From positions 1,488,001-1,552,000 of the forward strand of contig NC_065873.1 in NCBI RefSeq assembly GCF_933775445.1: a stretch of DNA of 64,000 nucleotides, in the 5' to 3' direction. The notes beneath the pieces were generated by a model that did not search any database, was not told the origin of the DNA, and saw only the letters and a program-made list of their open reading frames with translations. The position numbers and the translations under genes were made by a program. The stretch comes from Argentina anserina. Its lineage: Eukaryota; Streptophyta; Magnoliopsida; Rosales; Rosaceae. Below are positions 36,275-47,566 of this stretch, piece after piece. Within the stretch, counting starts at the first letter, position 1; each line of letters starts with the position of its first letter.

Positions 36275-37105
36275 TATAAGATGCTTCAATTATCTCCATC
36301 AGTATTGATTGTTTTTATTTTTATAATTTACTGGCAAGGAACAAAAATTCACTCACGCACAACCCCAGAAGTCTCAAGTTTATGGATAGTCATGCTGTAG
36401 TCTTCTTCTTGTTTTTTTTTCTTTGCCTATTTTACAAGTTTACTACATATATTGTGGACCACATATGGAAAGTTGGAAACAGTTCCGATCGACACTGATG
36501 GAGAATTATGTTAAATTAGATATAGCCCTAGCTAGTTCCTACCTGACTGAAGGTATACGTTTTCTCGAAGTATCTAATTTTTGCAAGAAAAGTAACCAAA
36601 TGGGACCAAAACAACTTGCTTTGATTTCATACAATTCTCAGTTAGAATGATTAATCGCGACTTGAGAAGATCTATGCTTTCAATCTCAATATTATCAAAC
36701 GCCGTGAAATCTCTTATCTGTATACTATTTTCTCAATTCAAAGGGCATGATTTTGAATATATATTAGACTACAAGCAGCACATGGTATTATTTTTAACCA
36801 GTAGATTTCTACAACGGTATAACATACGGGTTAATCTACTATACATCAATGTATGTTATATATCTTACATCCAACGATTGACAACTGATATTATTTTTCT
36901 AACCTCACTCACAAAACAATATCGACCGTCAGATGTGAGATGTATATCATACATTTATGTATATTAGAATTTTCCACAACATACACCAGAGATGTCAATT
37001 TTAAATACTTATCTAAAATTAAACTAGATTGGCGACAGTAGCCTACACTCATCTTTTAAACCTGGGATGACCACCATTCTAAAAACATAAAAACCTGGGA
37101 TGACC
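36275..37105. other. Intergenic, contains a small MITE
   Basis: AT-rich, no gene. See the inverted-repeat element at 36835-36968. Confidence 0.5.
36835..36968. mobile_element. Small MITE-like inverted repeat
   Basis: The left arm TCTACTATACATCAATGTAT and following sequence are inverted at the right (TCTAATATACATAAATGTAT read inward), giving arms of about 45 bp around a short AT-rich centre. Non-coding. Target duplication not resolved. Confidence 0.6.
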
Positions 37106-37440
37106 AAGTAGCATGCTCGTTTTGCACAGAACTATATATGCCAATACTCGCGGTCGACGGCCGATCGACTCGTTCATTCGGACGAATCGAATCCTATCAT
37201 TAACAGCTCGACTATAGATTAAAACTTGAACTCTATTGCACCGCCGGCAACGTGTGTGGACATTATACACGAATAACACGATCAAATAGTCAACTTATCT
37301 GGCCCAACTCAAAACGTTAGCAAAGTGAGGTGCATGCAACTAGGATAAACCTTACTGTGCTATGACCCTCCAGGAATGGAAATACCATCCATTGGGTACA
37401 ACTGTACAAGTAGCTATGACCTCCATGAAACTAGAGAAAC
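37106..37440 (+). pseudogene. Degraded PR-1 remnant (psi-PR-1e)
   Basis: Shattered PR-1 coding sequence in changing frames: a stretch like ARFAQNY, then YANTRG, a DNA match to the CTCGTTCATTCG block of PR-1h, then CTAGNVCGHYT, a WPNS-like piece, KVRC, and finally CYDPPG. The order matches a PR-1 gene from mid-protein to near its end, with several small indels and stops. The N-terminal half is not visible. It lies only about 430 bp upstream of PR-1f, so it occupies part of that gene's upstream region. Confidence 0.75.
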
Positions 37441-37676
37441 CCTCCTGAGCTATTTTGAAATGCATACGCCATGGAATATATGGACTTTGCAGCAGTGCCG
37501 AAAGGGATGATGGTGTTTTGGTTAGTCAATATTTTGGTGAAGGTTGAATTCTCTTGATCGAATTACCGTGCGCTTGATCTTGAATTCTTGATGGAGATCA
37601 ACATCACTCTATTTTTCTTGTGAAGGCGGGCGTTCTTTAACCTTGTTTATTCTTCTTCGTCTTAATTTCCACAAAG

Positions 37677-37718
37677 AATATTTCACATTTTCCACAGAAT
37701 ATTTCGCATTTTCCACAG
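37677..37718 (+). repeat. 21-bp tandem repeat in the PR-1f promoter
   Basis: Two copies of GAATATTTCRCATTTTCCACA, 130 bp upstream of the PR-1f TATA box. A similar TTTCCACA lies just before. Could be a duplicated regulatory site; no known factor is assigned. Confidence 0.8.
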
Positions 37719-37809
37719 AGACAAGGAAATTGTGATATTTTCCATTACGTACAGTAACCATGCACATTGCATATCTAACTGTAACATTTATTAACGGAAC
37801 ATTTCCCCT

Positions 37810-37817
37810 TATAAATA
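37810..37817 (+). promoter_or_regulatory. TATA box of PR-1f
   Basis: TATAAATA 50 bp before the ATG at 37867. Confidence 0.8.
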
Positions 37818-37866
37818 CACCATCCATGCCGGACACATATCTCATTGCATTGTCTCATAAAAAGGT

Positions 37867-38355
37867 ATGGATTCGTCTAAGATTTCATTATTACTCATTT
37901 CCCTCGTTGCAGCCCTATCCCTGCTCCATTTCACTCATGCACAAAACTCACCCCAGGACTACCTCAATGCCCACAACAGTGCTCGAGCCGCAGTGGGCGT
38001 GGCTGGCTTGAAATGGGACAACAACCTAGCAGGTTATGCGCAAAGATATGCTAATTCACATATTCGTGATTGCAATATGGTGCATTCTGGTGGCCCTTAT
38101 GGCGAAAATCTTGCGAAGAGCACCGGCGACTTGTCAGGCACAGATGCTGTGAAGATGTGGGTGGGAGAGAAGGCGTACTATTCTTACAACTCTAACACAT
38201 GTGCTCCTGGCAAGGTTTGTGGGCATTACACGCAGGTGGTCTGGCGCAACTCAGTACGTGTGGGTTGTGCCAAAGTGAGGTGCAACAATGGAGGTACCTT
38301 CATTTCGTGCAACTATGATCCCCGTGGTAACTATGTTGGTCAAAAGCCTTACTAA
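37867..38355 (+). CDS. PR1: PR-1 protein (PR-1f, intact, canonical)
   Basis: 162 aa, intronless, the most typical PR-1 of the window. The signal peptide (1-25) ends FTHA before [15 protein letters not shown] blocks: [42 protein letters not shown], and the end [15 protein letters not shown]. All six mature cysteines, the cavity His and Glu residues, the CNYD cleavage motif and the CAPE1-type tail [11 protein letters not shown] are present. Expected to be secreted to the apoplast; PR-1 genes of this type are usually salicylate- and pathogen-induced, but nothing here shows that directly. Start supported by a TATA box 50 bp upstream; a candidate AATAAA follows at about 38386. Confidence 0.96.
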   Translation: MDSSKISLLLISLVAALSLLHFTHAQNSPQDYLNAHNSARAAVGVAGLKWDNNLAGYAQRYANSHIRDCNMVHSGGPYGENLAKSTGDLSGTDAVKMWVGEKAYYSYNSNTCAPGKVCGHYTQVVWRNSVRVGCAKVRCNNGGTFISCNYDPRGNYVGQKPY

Positions 38356-38819
38356 TCAGGGTACTCGATCAGAAAACCACTATATAATAAAGCTAATTCT
38401 AAGAATAAAGTACGTGAAATATGGTATGTTTCTTGTAAGATCATTTGCGTACAAGCATGTTTAAGCTGCTTAGAAGACGAATACAATATATATGGTATGT
38501 AGAGACAATCAAGAATGACTTGATCGTTGGAATAAATATATGGCTGCTATATATTTAATTATGAATTTTGAACACAAGTTATCTGCTTCACTGCTTGTAT
38601 TGTTTGGAATCGAAAGCGGTTAATTTACATATAAACTACATTTGTTAGTGTTAATTACTTCCCTCATGTAGTCGCAGTAATCGCAATTTTGTTTATATGA
38701 GCGGATTGGATCAGGCTAGAACGTACATATGACTAACAGACTAAGGAAAATGAACCGTACGTGTTAAAGGAATCTAATTACTCTAAACATTGCAAGTGTA
38801 TATCTCGTTACTAAAATAC

Positions 38820-38999
38820 GGAAGCAAATTTACCGACCACATTTTATTTGAAAATTTTGTGTCCACCATTTTAAACTCATGTCATGTATCTTTTCTCAAT
38901 TTAAAGTTAGATAATAATTGAGTAATTTAACACATAACATGAGTTTAAAAGGGTGTGCACCAGATGAGCAAATGAAAATTGGTCGTCAAATTTATTTCC
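38820..38999. mobile_element. 180-bp MITE with 10-bp target duplication
   Basis: Arms of about 60 bp are inverted repeats of each other (left CAAATTTACCGACCAC..., right inverse AAATTTGACGACCAAT...). Flanked by ACTAAAATAC (38810-38819) and ACCAAAATAC (39000-39009), a 10-bp direct repeat with one mismatch, suggesting a MULE-type MITE. Confidence 0.8.
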
Positions 39000-39009
39000 A
39001 CCAAAATAC

Positions 39010-39575
39010 TATCTAGTCCAGGAGATCAATCATAATTATGACTTTCTCTCAATTAACCAGAGTAAAACATATAACAAAGATATCAACTTCATTAATTCAT
39101 TCTCAACCTCACCAATCGGAAACAAAACTGATCGATCATTCCATTAGCATCGTCAAAAGGAAAGATCAATGTTGACAGCAATCTGGCAACCCTTTGTTTC
39201 AATATGTATGTCTATTCAACTTAATAACCTGAGCTACAGTGAATCACCTTCACTAGGTATTGTTATTGGGAACTCCAATTACTATAGTTGACAAATCAAT
39301 CAGAAGGGTGACCAATCCGGTTAATAAGTGTAGCTGGTAGCTAGGGCAGGCAAGTTAGCGATGAAGACAATTCAAGACAGCTTTTTTGAGAGCGGAAGGA
39401 AACCCTTTTTCACGGCAACTAGAACGTATATATATTCAGAAACTTAACTATTAATTAATGTGGGATCGATCATAATCTAGCTTTTAGCTAGTTTCAATGG
39501 TTCTCCTCCTTTAATTTGGCTTCGCTATATCTTAACCCAATTTGTGATAAGCAATAAGCCTGATTATTTTCCTTA
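39010..39575. other. Intergenic
   Basis: AT-rich; no gene or repeat recognised before the CACTA element. Confidence 0.5.
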
Positions 39576-40507
39576 ATTCACTACTAACAAAAAGAACTCT
39601 CACACTAATTTTACTCACACTGACTGTTATAAATCAGTGACATATGTTAATTCACACAGTTAACCGTGTGAGATAAATTAAGGTAGGCATATCAAAGATT
39701 CTATACTTACAATAACCACTAAAATCAGTATCTATAAAATCACACACAGATTTCCGTGTGTAATTTTAGTTTCACACACATATTTCAATGTGTATTGATT
39801 ATCAATTTATTGATTTCTTTTATTATATTTATATTATGTCACTGTTATCAGGACGTGATATAACACACACATTTATCCGTGTGAATGAAAAATAGATCCA
39901 CAGTTATCCGTGTAAATAAAATAACACGACATCCAAGAATTGTTCGAGGTAATTACACACGGATTTCAGTGTGCAATATAGCTAATTTTTCACAGAGTTC
40001 TGTGTGTAATACTGATTAAAACCAGTTGGATTTCGCCATTGATGATCGATGCTTGCTATCTGGAAATGCCCCAGCTGCTGTGAGAAGCTTCTGAATCAGG
40101 TTTGTGTCTTATCTTCATTAAATCTAAGCATGTTATCATATCCTCGTTCCCGCAATAATCTCAGGTGATGGTATCCGTACAAACAAGATTTTGGGCATCT
40201 TGTTTTGGGTATATGCTATTCTCTAAATCGTTGTTCTTTGGGTATGTTATTCTCTAAATTGGTTGGGCAATTCTATTAGATTTTCATATGATTTTGAGTT
40301 GATTATCTGGGCCTTGTAAATCATAAAGTGTTGTTGTTCTATGTGGATCCCTAACTATGTAGTTATTGAAAAGGAATTGGGGATTCGGAAACTATTGTTA
40401 AACATGCTCGATAATTCCAAGCCTCTCTATCTCTCTCTCTCTCGCTTCACAACCCTACTTAGATCCTTAGGGTTTTCCTCAACCGAATTCCCCAAATTCT
40501 TCATGCC

Positions 40508-40730
40508 ATGACAACCAAGCGAAAGAAGAGGACAATTCCGGCCTCGCCTTCGAGTTCAAAGAAGCTCAAGCCAACCAACCAACCAACTGCGAGCTAGATA
40601 AGAAGCCGTGAAGCCGACCATAGTAGTAGTCAGTGGAGATGACGACGGCCCAGAGCCTAGGTTCATTGGTGAGCCGATTGAAGACCACGACGGTCGCCAG
40701 CGGTGGCCCAACCATTACGCGGAGGTCAAA
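40508..40730 (+). pseudogene. Captured fragment resembling a chromomethylase N-terminus
   Basis: ATG at 40508 opens MTTKRKKRTIPASPSSSKKL, a basic nuclear-type start that ends at a TAG; a second frame continues PTIVVVSGDDD and GEPIEDHDGRQRWPNHYAEV. The lysine-rich start plus a GEPI...(E/A)..WP.(R/H)Y block resembles the N-terminal region, before the BAH domain, of plant CMT-type cytosine methyltransferases. A frame change between the two parts and the absence of any BAH or catalytic domain mark it as a dead fragment. The assignment rests on a short motif and is tentative. Confidence 0.4.
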
Positions 40731-42460
40731 ATGTCAAAATTCTCTCCTCTATCTCTCTCTTGAATCTGTTTGATTTCTCTTAGTTTCTCTTATGTATGTT
40801 GTTTTGTTTACTGTTTCAGATGAAGCTAGTATCTGGGCGAAAGGGTGCAGAGAGTGAAGAGAAGTAAGCTATAATTTGATTAAGTTTTTGATATGAATGC
40901 TCTTGTGTTTAGGTTTTGCATAATTGTTCTGATTACTTATGTGAATTATTACCCGTTTTATTTCAGTTACAATCGATTACTTAAGTTCATAACTTCTGCT
41001 TAATTCAAATTTTACTTCCTAGATATGATTATCAATTACAATTTACTTGTGTTTGGTGAGTTACTGAATTTTAAGTTTTCATGGTTCCAAAAGGTATAAG
41101 AGTTCTAAGATACAAGAAGATATGTGTATAGGGAGTAGACTCAATAGAGTATTGGAATTGTATGCTGCAATGGTTTCTAGTTGCTTTGGCGTGTTCAATT
41201 GTTGCAAGGAAGACAAGAATTTGGAACCTACCAGCCAAAGCCAAGGTAAGAGGATGATTTTGAATTGGTGGTGTAATCTATAATGTTACGAGGAGAACTT
41301 ATTTTACTGCAAAGTAGTGAAATTTGCATCTTGTTCTCCCTTTAAGTTTTGTTAGGTTTGTAGCTAACTAGCTATCATGTATTGGACCAAAATTAAACTA
41401 ATTGTGGCAAAGTGTATGCAAAAGGGTTTCTAATTTTGACAAATCTTCAATATGCACCTTTAGATAGATGGTTATATAAGCCTGTAAAGCATCTCATTGC
41501 TATAAGAACACTCAAATGTAGAAGCACATAGCAATATTTTCTAACTGATTTAGGATCTGTCTATTATGTAAATAGGTTTTAGACCTTTGTGTATGGTTGC
41601 TTGTTGGATCTGAATTGGACAAATTGATCTAACCAGAGTTTTTGTTTGTACGTATGTATGAAATGCATGGTACTTTAGGGATTCCCACCAACAATGTAAG
41701 GCTCTTTTCTTATAATTAATTGAGGTCAGCAACTAGGAGTTTTCATCCTTCAAACAAGATAGGTAAAGGAGGCTATGGACTTGACAATAAGGTAAGATCT
41801 AATTGGTAAATTTGCATTAATTCTTGTTTCCCTTGCATTGTGCTTCATTACAGTAAGATCCTCTTATAGTTTCAATTGTTTTCCTTGCTAAGAACTATCA
41901 TGTTTTCTTGGCTTTTGAAGCTGTCATCAAGCAAATTCCTCGTCTTTTGGCCTTGGTCTCAACAAGGCAGGCAAGTAAAGTTTACATTGCTGTAGCTTTT
42001 AGAATTGCTATGTATGTTCATTTAGTGGATTGTTGGTTTAAAAGTTTCTGATGTGATGAATAGAGACGTATCATAAGGTTTTTGCCCTTGATTACATTGT
42101 TTAATTTCTTAATTGTTGAATGGATGGCCAACTTGGCGTCAATGTAGAAAAAATTTTAGTACCCTGCTTGCTTGAGTGATTCCTTGAGTTGAGATCTGGA
42201 ACAAGGAGTGAAATGCCACTATAGGTATGAGAATTGTAATATTGTCACCGACTTGAATTAGATAAGATAAGAGCCTGATATATGCTGTAATTTGGTTGTC
42301 ATATGTGTCTACATCAGGTTTGTCCTGTTAAGCTGGAGGACTGATGTCACTAGCAATAGACTTTGGATATGGGAAATGGTCCACTGAAAAGTAGCAACAG
42401 TGAAGGTGGGTTCTTGCTCGTGAGCTGTTTCACTCCCACCCCAGTGTGGGATCTCTATGG

Positions 42461-42540
42461 GCACATGGTTGTGAAGGTAGCATGCGGAAATGAGCATGTA
42501 GTAGCCGTAGTCACTGCTGGAGAAACATATAAAGGTGAGG
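42461..42540 (+). pseudogene. Captured fragment resembling an RCC1 repeat
   Basis: Encodes GHMVVKVACGNEHVVAVVTA followed by GETYKGE, fitting the RCC1/UVR8-type propeller pattern (v..vacG..H..a....G..y.wG) for about half a repeat, and is followed by GTGAGG, a plausible splice donor. No further repeats of that kind in the element. A host exon captured by the transposon is the simplest reading. Confidence 0.5.
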
Positions 42541-43118
42541 TCTAATATGTTTCTCTTGAGGTAGCAGCAATCATGGTCAGTTACGCCTTAGGTTTAGTTT
42601 CTCAGTGCTCATGTTAACTTGAGTTTTCTGTTTCTATAATGGAATATTGTATATTTGGTATATATCTCCTATTTTTATAATTCAAATGTACATATTAGTA
42701 GAAATTTGTCCTTGTGATGTGAATATCTTTTTTCCCAATAAGATTATTGATTTTCTGGAATTGATCAGAAAATCAATATACAATTTTTTTTAAATCTATT
42801 ATAATTACTCACACAGATATCAGTGTGAATAAAAATTTATTCACACAGATATCAGTGTGAATAAAGAAATTTATTGACACTGAAAATCTGCTGGACAAAT
42901 TGAGTATGATCGTGGATATTCATGGGGCTCACGTCAACATCTCGCACGGATTTTAAAATCCATGCCTATTAGTTATTAGCCCCCCTTCTAAAGTACACCG
43001 ATAGACATTCTGTATGCACACCGTACCTAATAGTTTTCTAACACTGACATCAGTGTGAAATACCTTTAATTCTCACTGATTAAAATCAGTGTGAGAACTC
43101 TTTTTGCTAGTAGTGATT

Positions 43119-43490
43119 CCATCTCTGTAATAATTTCAGTAGCTTGATATTAGGAATACATGATTACATGCACACACAGCTTGGTATTAGGATCGATCCG
43201 AGATTCGGAGTAGCTATTAATTTCCAGGATTGCAACTGACCAACTGTTGAGCAATCCTTTAATGCAAACTGATATTTTAGGATCTAAATTATTATACCAG
43301 CAAGGAATCATATCAATGAGAAAGAACGAGCAAGAAAACTTACCAAATCCTCTTTAATTGCTCGAAATCAATGACCAGAATCTCCATTTCGTAACTTTTG
43401 TTATCTGCGGTGACGAAAAGGCCGGAGCTTAATTGGCGACTTTAGGGCACGCAGAATACGGTGGATTTTCACACTTTCCACTATAAATAC
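43119..43490. other. Spacer and promoter region of psi-PR-1g
   Basis: No gene; ends at the TATA box TATAAATA (43492-43499) of the broken PR-1 gene. Confidence 0.5.
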
Positions 43491-43491
43491 G

Positions 43492-43499
43492 TACCCAGA
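43492..43499 (+). promoter_or_regulatory. TATA box of psi-PR-1g
   Basis: TATAAATA 38 bp before the ATG at 43538; the promoter looks intact though the gene is not. Confidence 0.65.
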
Positions 43500-43537
43500 G
43501 TTCTCATGGACAGCCATCATTGTTCAGTGTCTAAGAA

Positions 43538-44054
43538 ATGGTCCAAAGCATCAATATGGAGTTGTGTAAGATTCCATCATACCTCATTTCTCTTGTAGCC
43601 ATATCGCTACTCCATTCCATTTATGCGTAAGACTCAATCCATGACTACCTGAACGCCCAAAACTTTGCTCGGTTGGCCGTCGGTAACGAGCCGATGGTTT
43701 GGGATCCTAAACTAGAGCATTTTGCTCAAGACTATGCCTCAAAACACATCTATGACTGCCAACTCCGGTTATAAGTACGGCGAAAACCTAGCTATGAGCT
43801 GGGGTGAGATGTTCGGCCTCGATGTTGTGAGCATGTGGGTTGGGGAGAAGCAGAACTACGATTACGCCTCGAACTCTTGCATCGGCGGCGAATGTGGGCA
43901 TTATTTGCAGGTCATTTGGAACACCTCGACTCATCTGGGGAGTGCCAAAATGAGGTGCAACAATGGGGGTACTTGGATCGGGTGCAACTATAATCCCCCG
44001 CCAAGTGGGGAGATGCCTTGTAATCCCCCACCAAGTGAAGAGAGACTTTACTAA
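43538..44054 (+). pseudogene. PR-1 pseudogene with early stop (psi-PR-1g)
   Basis: The ATG at 43538 begins a good signal peptide ending SIYA, but codon 31 is TAA (43628-43630) where PR-1f has the Gln of HAQ. The same frame then reads a PR-1 body ([32 protein letters not shown]) to a second stop at 43772. A frame change and loss of the VHSGGP block follow, after which [20 protein letters not shown] and [11 protein letters not shown] are read. The C-terminus carries an internal duplication of the CNxNPPPS unit and ends EERLY, so the CAPE tail is lost. One Cys is Ser (LGSAK). Closest in layout to PR-1f. Confidence 0.9.
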
Positions 44055-44260
44055 TAAGATTTCATTTTCTGTACACAAATTTTCAATTGTTACAATCATC
44101 GAATAACCGACTATAGTTTAAGCAACTACAGTATAGTGCATCATGAATTAATGCATACTGGTAGTGAGGGATGAATATAAGTCTATAATCGTTTTCTTTG
44201 GTCCAATGCATCGAAGCGAAGCTAGGGATGAATATAGATTAATATATATATATATATATA

Positions 44261-44657
44261 GTCCATATTCAGAGTGAAGCTTCACTCTGAAATTACAGAG
44301 TGAAGTTCTAATTTTAACACACTTTTCAGTCAAATTTTTTCACCATAAGCAATTCAATATTTAAGTATGTTATTCAAGATCATCTCTATAAAGTTTCATC
44401 TAATTTGACAATGTTTGAGCTTTCAAAATTGAGATTTAGACGAACGGTTCACGTTGAACAGTTTTAATTCATTCATTGATTTGATCTAATTTCAATACCT
44501 TAACGATGTCCGAATTAGAGAAAATTTTGTAGAGATGATCTTGAATATCATACCTAAATATTGAATCGCTTATGGTGAAAAAATTTGACCGAAAAATGTG
44601 CTGAAATTGGAACTTCACTCTGTAATTTCCGAGTTAAGCTTCATTCTGGATATTAAC
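44261..44657. mobile_element. MITE, copy 2 of the 395-bp family
   Basis: 397 bp with inverted ends (GTCCATATTCAGAGTGAAGC on the left, GTTAATATCCAGAATGAAGC read inward from the right), inserted in a TA-rich tract. Each end is itself near-palindromic (CAGAGTGAAGCTTCACTCTG). It is similar over its whole length to the copy at 20897-21290. Confidence 0.85.
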
Positions 44658-46645
44658 TATATATATATATATTTATTTATCTTATAAAGTGATTAATTGC
44701 AAATTTCTACTAGCTGTTCATTTCATTTCGTTTTCTCTATTTCAAATTCCTCTATCAAATCTTTTGTTCTCTAGTGGATCTTTTTATTATGGATGAGTAA
44801 TTACTGGCCAGTGTGAGAAAACTTACATGATTGAGTTTTTCAGTGGCAATTTCTTATTTAAGATCTCACGTCTAAGAGCTAGCTTGATGATGGAGATTAA
44901 CAAATTGTTTGATCGTCCTACAACTCGATCTTTCATATACATCGATATTATGTGTTGGCGTGCATGAGTATATGTTGTAATCTACATCTTTTTTTTATTA
45001 GATTGCATTTGGTAATGCTTTACTTGGGAATGGATAGATTTGTAATTACCACGCATCTTGTAGCTAGATGATGATTAGTTGATTACTGTCAAGTTTAGAA
45101 CTACGATAACTTGTGGCAACACAAAGGTAGTTAGAGCTGTTTAAGTCTGAATTCTATAGTACTACTACTAACTACTTGACAAGTTTCGGCCGATTTTGCA
45201 TTTTGTTTTTAAACCTATATTCCTCCTCACTGGGGATCGAATACATGACCGTACCTCAGAACTGAGTAGTACTCATATACAGTGAGCTATATCTTGGCAT
45301 GGGTCTTCCATCCTCAAAAAACTATAGGTATGCAAGTATATATGAAGTTATGAACTGGGTGACTAAGTTATTAAGCAAATATATAATAGCGGTGACCTAA
45401 TCATATTGCATGTGACTAGCAGAGACAAGCCAACTACACCCTATCAATCGTCACTACAAATCAAACCTATATACAGTAACAAGATTCAGTTATATATGTC
45501 AGATGGACTTTTTTGTTTTTTGAACGGTGTAGTATTTAAAAACACCAGTTGGATTTTTTTTTTCTCAAGAACGGTTAGATATAATAGATTCATCCTGACG
45601 TTCACCTGGGTTGTTTGGATTTAGAACGGAGATGAGCAGATGTTCCGGACGTTTAGAATGAGTGATTTTACATGGTTTTAACCAGTGACTAATTGATAGG
45701 GAGGGAAACGGATTGTATTCACCCCGTCGAGTCGCTTCACTGATAAATCTGAGCCGTAAATTTGAACACGTAGATTGGTTTGCTCAATTAGGCGTTAGTT
45801 GCTCGTTAAGTGGCCCTTAGGTAGCGAGTCAGGGTCAGCTAAAGATCAAACAGAGATCAGAGATAAAATACCGACTTCGCCGGCGGCTGACCTTGGCCGA
45901 ACATGACGAATTTCAAAGATGGTATGTCTTGTTTCTACTGAAGAACAGAGATCTGGCTCAGGAACTTCCACTTCTAAAATGCCGATTGGGATGACAGGGA
46001 ACGATTGCTATTTAGGATGTTTATACTGCACCAAGATACGAAAACCCATTCCTTGGATTTTAAGAACTTAGAGAGAGATGGAGATCGAGGTTGTTGATAT
46101 ATGTGTTGTACACGGTGTTTTGATGAAGTTGGTTAAAATTCAGAATCAACATTCAGATCGTCTTGGTTTGTTTGATCTTTGGGTTTGATCTGATATTGGG
46201 TTTCATCATCAAAAACGCCAGATCAGTTCTATTATTTCCTAGTTTGTGAATTTAATTATTGAACTTTGCTTTTATATTTTCTTTACTGTGATTTTCTGGA
46301 AAAGTATGAAGAACTGAGAAGATGGAGCGACGAAGAACACAAGGAGAGAGCTGCGCGTGGTTTGCACGCTCAGTTACTTCTTGACAGTGGTCGTACTCCA
46401 GCGGTGTATCGAATAGGCTCCCCTAATTGATAAAGCAAAAAACCATTGTCACACGATTGTCCGTCATAATTATTCACATTCCTGTACGTAACTAAGAAGT
46501 AATGGCCAAATGAGATCGATGCTGTTTCGGGTGAGGTGAAAGAACCGTAAAGTTTACTGAAGGTATAATTGTTTGGAGATAAATATAGGATTCAGTACTC
46601 CTCCACTGAAGTTATGTCCCTACATTACTCATCAAAACCATTACC

Positions 46646-46684
<39 letters not shown>

Positions 46685-46880
46685 AAGAATGCATACGTAC
46701 GTACTTGAATTTATAAAAATGCAACTGGAAAGAATTACCATGTTATTCCCTGTTTTCCTGATGTGAAGCTTACTTCACTTGGAAGGGAGAAAGAACGTGG
46801 AAGTCGTAAGATCGAACCGATCACTGCACCACTTGCTATTCTTACCGGAAAACGGTGATCATATATATCTTCACTTCCTC
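44658..46880. other. Gene-poor spacer before PR-1h
   Basis: About 2.2 kb with no recognised gene. Contains a (TA)n microsatellite at about 46650-46681. Sequence at 45900-46330 is less AT-rich and has short open frames without recognisable family. Confidence 0.45.
46650..46681. repeat. (TA)n microsatellite
   Basis: About 32 bp of TA repeat roughly 200 bp upstream of the PR-1h TATA box. Confidence 0.9.
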
Positions 46881-46881
46881 C

Positions 46882-46889
46882 TATAAATA
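46882..46889 (+). promoter_or_regulatory. TATA box of PR-1h
   Basis: TATAAATA 66 bp before the ATG at 46955. Confidence 0.8.
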
Positions 46890-46954
46890 GGCACCAAAGA
46901 TCAGCATTCCTTAAACAGTTCAATCAGTTAAATACCTAACTTACCTTCATCAGT

Positions 46955-47452
46955 ATGGCTTCCCGTCTTGCCATATTACTCAGTCTCGCAACCTTAACAA
47001 TGGTACTGCTGCAGATTCGACCCTCCCATGCGCAAAACTCACCACAAGACTACGTCGATGCTCACAACACGGCTCGTCTACGAGTTGGTGTACCAAATGC
47101 TACGTGGGGCGACAATGTCGCGGCTTATGCTCAACGCTACGCCAACTCCAGAACCGGGGACTGCAGTCTCGTTCATTCGCATGGGCCTTATGGTGAGAAC
47201 ACTGCCTACGGCTATGGTACCAGCTCGATCACAGGTGCCGATGCCGTGAACTTGTGGCTTGCGGAGAAGCCTTACTACAACCACGCTTCCAATTGTTGTG
47301 TTGGTGGAGACTGTCTTCACTATACTCAAGTGATATGGCATTACTCTATCAGGCTGGGCTGTGCCAGGGTCCCGTGCAGCAACAATGACGGATGGTATGT
47401 CATCTGCAACTATGATCCACCGGGAAACTACTTCGGCAAGCGTCCTTATTAG
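46955..47452 (+). CDS. PR1: PR-1 protein (PR-1h, intact)
   Basis: 165 aa, intronless. The signal peptide (1-26) ends PSHA before QNSPQDYVDAHN. CAP blocks: CSLVHSHGPYGENTA, WLAEK, CLHYTQVIWHYSIRLGCARVPC and CNYDPPGNYFGKRPY. The CAPE1 pattern PxGNxxxxxPY and the CNYD motif are intact. Oddities: an extra Cys (SNCCVGGDC, seven mature cysteines), Leu for the usual Gly before the HYTQ signature, and Tyr for Asn (WHYS instead of WRNS). Otherwise closest in style to PR-1f. A Tat-type retrotransposon is inserted only 115 bp after its stop codon, which may have replaced its 3' flank. Confidence 0.95.
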   Translation: MASRLAILLSLATLTMVLLQIRPSHAQNSPQDYVDAHNTARLRVGVPNATWGDNVAAYAQRYANSRTGDCSLVHSHGPYGENTAYGYGTSSITGADAVNLWLAEKPYYNHASNCCVGGDCLHYTQVIWHYSIRLGCARVPCSNNDGWYVICNYDPPGNYFGKRPY

Positions 47453-47566
47453 TTCCAAAATTTAGTATTACAACATTTTGGTAAACATTCCTTATGAATC
47501 ATATCTGTATGAGACTAATTAAACAGAGAAGCTAAATTGTCAAAAATACACAATATTAATTAACTG

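Larger units (their letters stand above)
39579..43115. mobile_element. Non-autonomous CACTA element carrying gene-like fragments
   Basis: 3537 bp. The left end begins CACTACTAACAAAAAG and the right end is its inverse (CACTACTAGCAAAAAG read inward), flanked by the 3-bp direct repeat ATT on both sides (39576-39578 and 43116-43118), all hallmarks of CACTA (En/Spm) elements. Subterminal regions (39600-40020 and 42800-43100) carry many CACACGGAT/CAGTGTG units in both orientations. No transposase or TNPA-like frame is present. The middle has exon-like pieces with host-gene resemblance (see 40508 and 42461), so it is a gene-fragment-carrying, non-autonomous element. Confidence 0.92.
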
